This document shows, one piece after another, positions 23,031 through 24,443 of a DNA stretch of 24,443 nt. The stretch spans positions 1 to 24,443 of the forward strand of contig DAIOHQ010000044.1 in NCBI GenBank assembly GCA_036744635.1. The letters are read 5' to 3'. This DNA is from DAIOHQ01 sp036744635 (GTDB lineage Bacteria > Planctomycetota > Phycisphaerae > Tepidisphaerales > Tepidisphaeraceae). The notes below the pieces were generated by a model that did not search any database, was not told the origin of the DNA, and saw only the letters and a program-made list of their open reading frames with translations. A program made the translations under genes and the position numbers. The stretch's first letter is position 1; each line of letters opens with the position of its first letter.

Positions 23031-24410
23031 ATGAATCTATCCGATCAGCCTGCCCGGCGTCAGGTATTGAAGGCGACGGCGGCGGCGCTGCTGGGAACGG
23101 CGCTTTCGCCGGTGTTTGCCGCAGATAGCGCAGACGATACGCCATCCTCCAAACCCGCCAATCCCTTCGTTGCCGAGTCCCAGGCATATCCTGATGTGCA
23201 CCTGAAGTTGCCGACGGATGCACTCGATCCGCCGCAGGGACCCAAGAAGCGCATCGCCGCGATCACCACCGCCTATTTCAACGGCACGCACGCCGACGAC
23301 ATCATCACCAAGTTCATCAACGGCTACGCAATCGTCGGGCGCAGCCATATTCCGCACTGCCAGGTCGTCAGCCTGCACATCCTGCAGACGCCGGCCGAGG
23401 ATATCGGCCGCGGGATCGCGGCGCGGGCGCGTATTCGGCTGTGCGACAGCATCGCCGATGCCCTGACGCTCGGCACGGATATGCTGGCGGTCGATGGCGT
23501 GCTGGTCATCGCTGAGCACGGCCTGTTTCCCTACAACAAAAAGGGCCAACAACTGTATCCGCGCCGCGAGTTGTTCGAGGACGTTGTGAAGGTGTTTCGG
23601 CTGACGGGAAAGAGCGTGCCGGTATACAGCGATAAGCACCTGTCGTATTCGTGGGACAACGCCAAATGGATGTATGACCGGCACCTCGAATTGGGATTCG
23701 CGATGATGGCCGGTTCCAGCCTGCCGGTGACGTGGCGGCGGCCGGCGTTGGCATTCAAGCAGGGGATCGAGCTGCAAAGCGCCATCTCGCTGGGATGCTA
23801 CGAGATGGATGCCTATGGCTTTCACGCCCTGGAGACGCTGCAGACGTTTGTCGAGAAGCGCGGCAAGGCGGCGGTGGGTGTGAAGGCGGTGCAGTGTCTG
23901 GCCGGGGATGCGGCGTGGGAGGCGGGCGACAAGGGAATCTGGCGGCCCGACCTGTTGCTGGCGGCGCTGGGAGCGATTTGGGATGAGCCCGGCGTACACG
24001 GGTCGGTCGCGCCCGCAACCAAGCTGGCCGATCTGCGCGCCCGCGAGCCTAAGGCGATCGTTTTCCTGATCGAATACGCTGACGGCTTTCAGGCGGCGAC
24101 ATTTTTCTCACCTGGCGGCGGCGTGACCAACCAGTTCGGCTTCGCCGCCGCGGTGAAAGGAAGCGCGAATCCGGTCGCGGCGTGGTGCCCGCTGCTGCAG
24201 CCGCAGCGCGACCACTTCAGCTTCCTATGCAACCACATCGAGGTGATGTTCCGCACCGGCAAGGCCAGCTATCCGGTGGAGCGCACGCTGCTGGTGAGCG
24301 GAATTCTGGCCGCGCTGTTTGACTCGAAATACGCCGGAGGAAAGCGGATCGAAACGCCGCACCTGGCGGAATTGACCTATGCCCCGGCGGCGGATTTCGG
24401 ATCGGTCTAA
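23031..24410 (+). CDS. Tat-exported protein of unknown function
   Basis: A 459-residue protein with a twin-arginine type signal: ARRQVLKATAAALLGTALSP at residues 8-27, cut near VFA-AD. RR-x-V-L-K fits the Tat consensus, so it is probably exported folded, perhaps with a cofactor. The mature part starts KKRIAAITTAYFNGTHADDI (about 73-92), a beta-alpha beginning like a nucleotide-binding fold, and continues with blocks such as VIAEHGLFPYNKKGQQLYPR, VPVYSDKHLSYSW and GSSLPVTWRRP. The repeated His/Asp/Tyr-rich blocks suggest an enzyme. The order recalls Gfo/Idh/MocA-type oxidoreductases (often Tat-exported in planctomycetes), but no clear GxGxxG is seen, so I give no function. No strong ribosome site is seen. 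Confidence 0.75.
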   Translation: MNLSDQPARRQVLKATAAALLGTALSPVFAADSADDTPSSKPANPFVAESQAYPDVHLKLPTDALDPPQGPKKRIAAITTAYFNGTHADDIITKFINGYAIVGRSHIPHCQVVSLHILQTPAEDIGRGIAARARIRLCDSIADALTLGTDMLAVDGVLVIAEHGLFPYNKKGQQLYPRRELFEDVVKVFRLTGKSVPVYSDKHLSYSWDNAKWMYDRHLELGFAMMAGSSLPVTWRRPALAFKQGIELQSAISLGCYEMDAYGFHALETLQTFVEKRGKAAVGVKAVQCLAGDAAWEAGDKGIWRPDLLLAALGAIWDEPGVHGSVAPATKLADLRAREPKAIVFLIEYADGFQAATFFSPGGGVTNQFGFAAAVKGSANPVAAWCPLLQPQRDHFSFLCNHIEVMFRTGKASYPVERTLLVSGILAALFDSKYAGGKRIETPHLAELTYAPAADFGSV

Positions 24411-24443
24411 CACTACAGCGCTACGTCCGCATCGGATAGGAGC

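Overview
The window looks like part of a chromosome from a Planctomycetota bacterium, most likely of the Phycisphaerae type. This is inferred, not proven. The signs are high GC, a short PheT without the tRNA-binding OB domain, a prepilin with an N-terminal methylation motif, an isolated PEP-CTERM protein, a pseudopilin-like head in a secreted protein, and patches of 7-base tandem repeats between genes. No rRNA, CRISPR array, integrase, transposase or phage gene was recognised.

Layout. 1-3111: a type II secretion or type IV pilus-like pseudopilin (-), a PhyH-type dioxygenase (+), and two tandem PagL-like outer-membrane proteins (+). 3112-3500: a repeat-rich spacer. 3506-4527: a RES/Xre toxin-antitoxin pair with overlapping stop and start. 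4769-5594: two consecutive units, each a small membrane-protein ORF followed by an attC-like folded site with a bulged A, which I read as integron gene cassettes without an integrase in view. A third small membrane-protein ORF follows but has no recognisable attC. 5927-7912: a SHOCT-like membrane protein and clpX, whose leader holds a terminator-like hairpin. 8044-9960: a secreted protein with a pseudopilin-like C-terminal part, then a small tail-anchored protein on the other strand. 10095-12986: a membrane-anchored protein and pheT. 13069-14558: two unknown genes (-). 14705-14777: tRNA-Asp(GTC) and a terminator. 14791-16704: a membrane glycosyltransferase-like gene that seems to have lost its N-terminal half (-). 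16910-19012: a large unknown, possibly toroid-fold, carbohydrate-active protein. 19021-19479: the PEP-CTERM protein (-). 19682-21914: a SAM methyltransferase and argG. 22035-22949: lipA (-). 23031-24410: a Tat-exported unknown protein.

How the parts relate. Most of the window is ordinary housekeeping (ClpX proteolysis, PheRS beta, arginine synthesis, lipoate synthesis) mixed with lineage-specific envelope proteins. The accessory part is 3112-5925, where repeats, a toxin-antitoxin pair and cassette-like units lie together on one strand. The two attC-like sites share conserved flanks, an identical bulge position and compensating base changes in the stem, so they are the strongest sign of a mobile system here.
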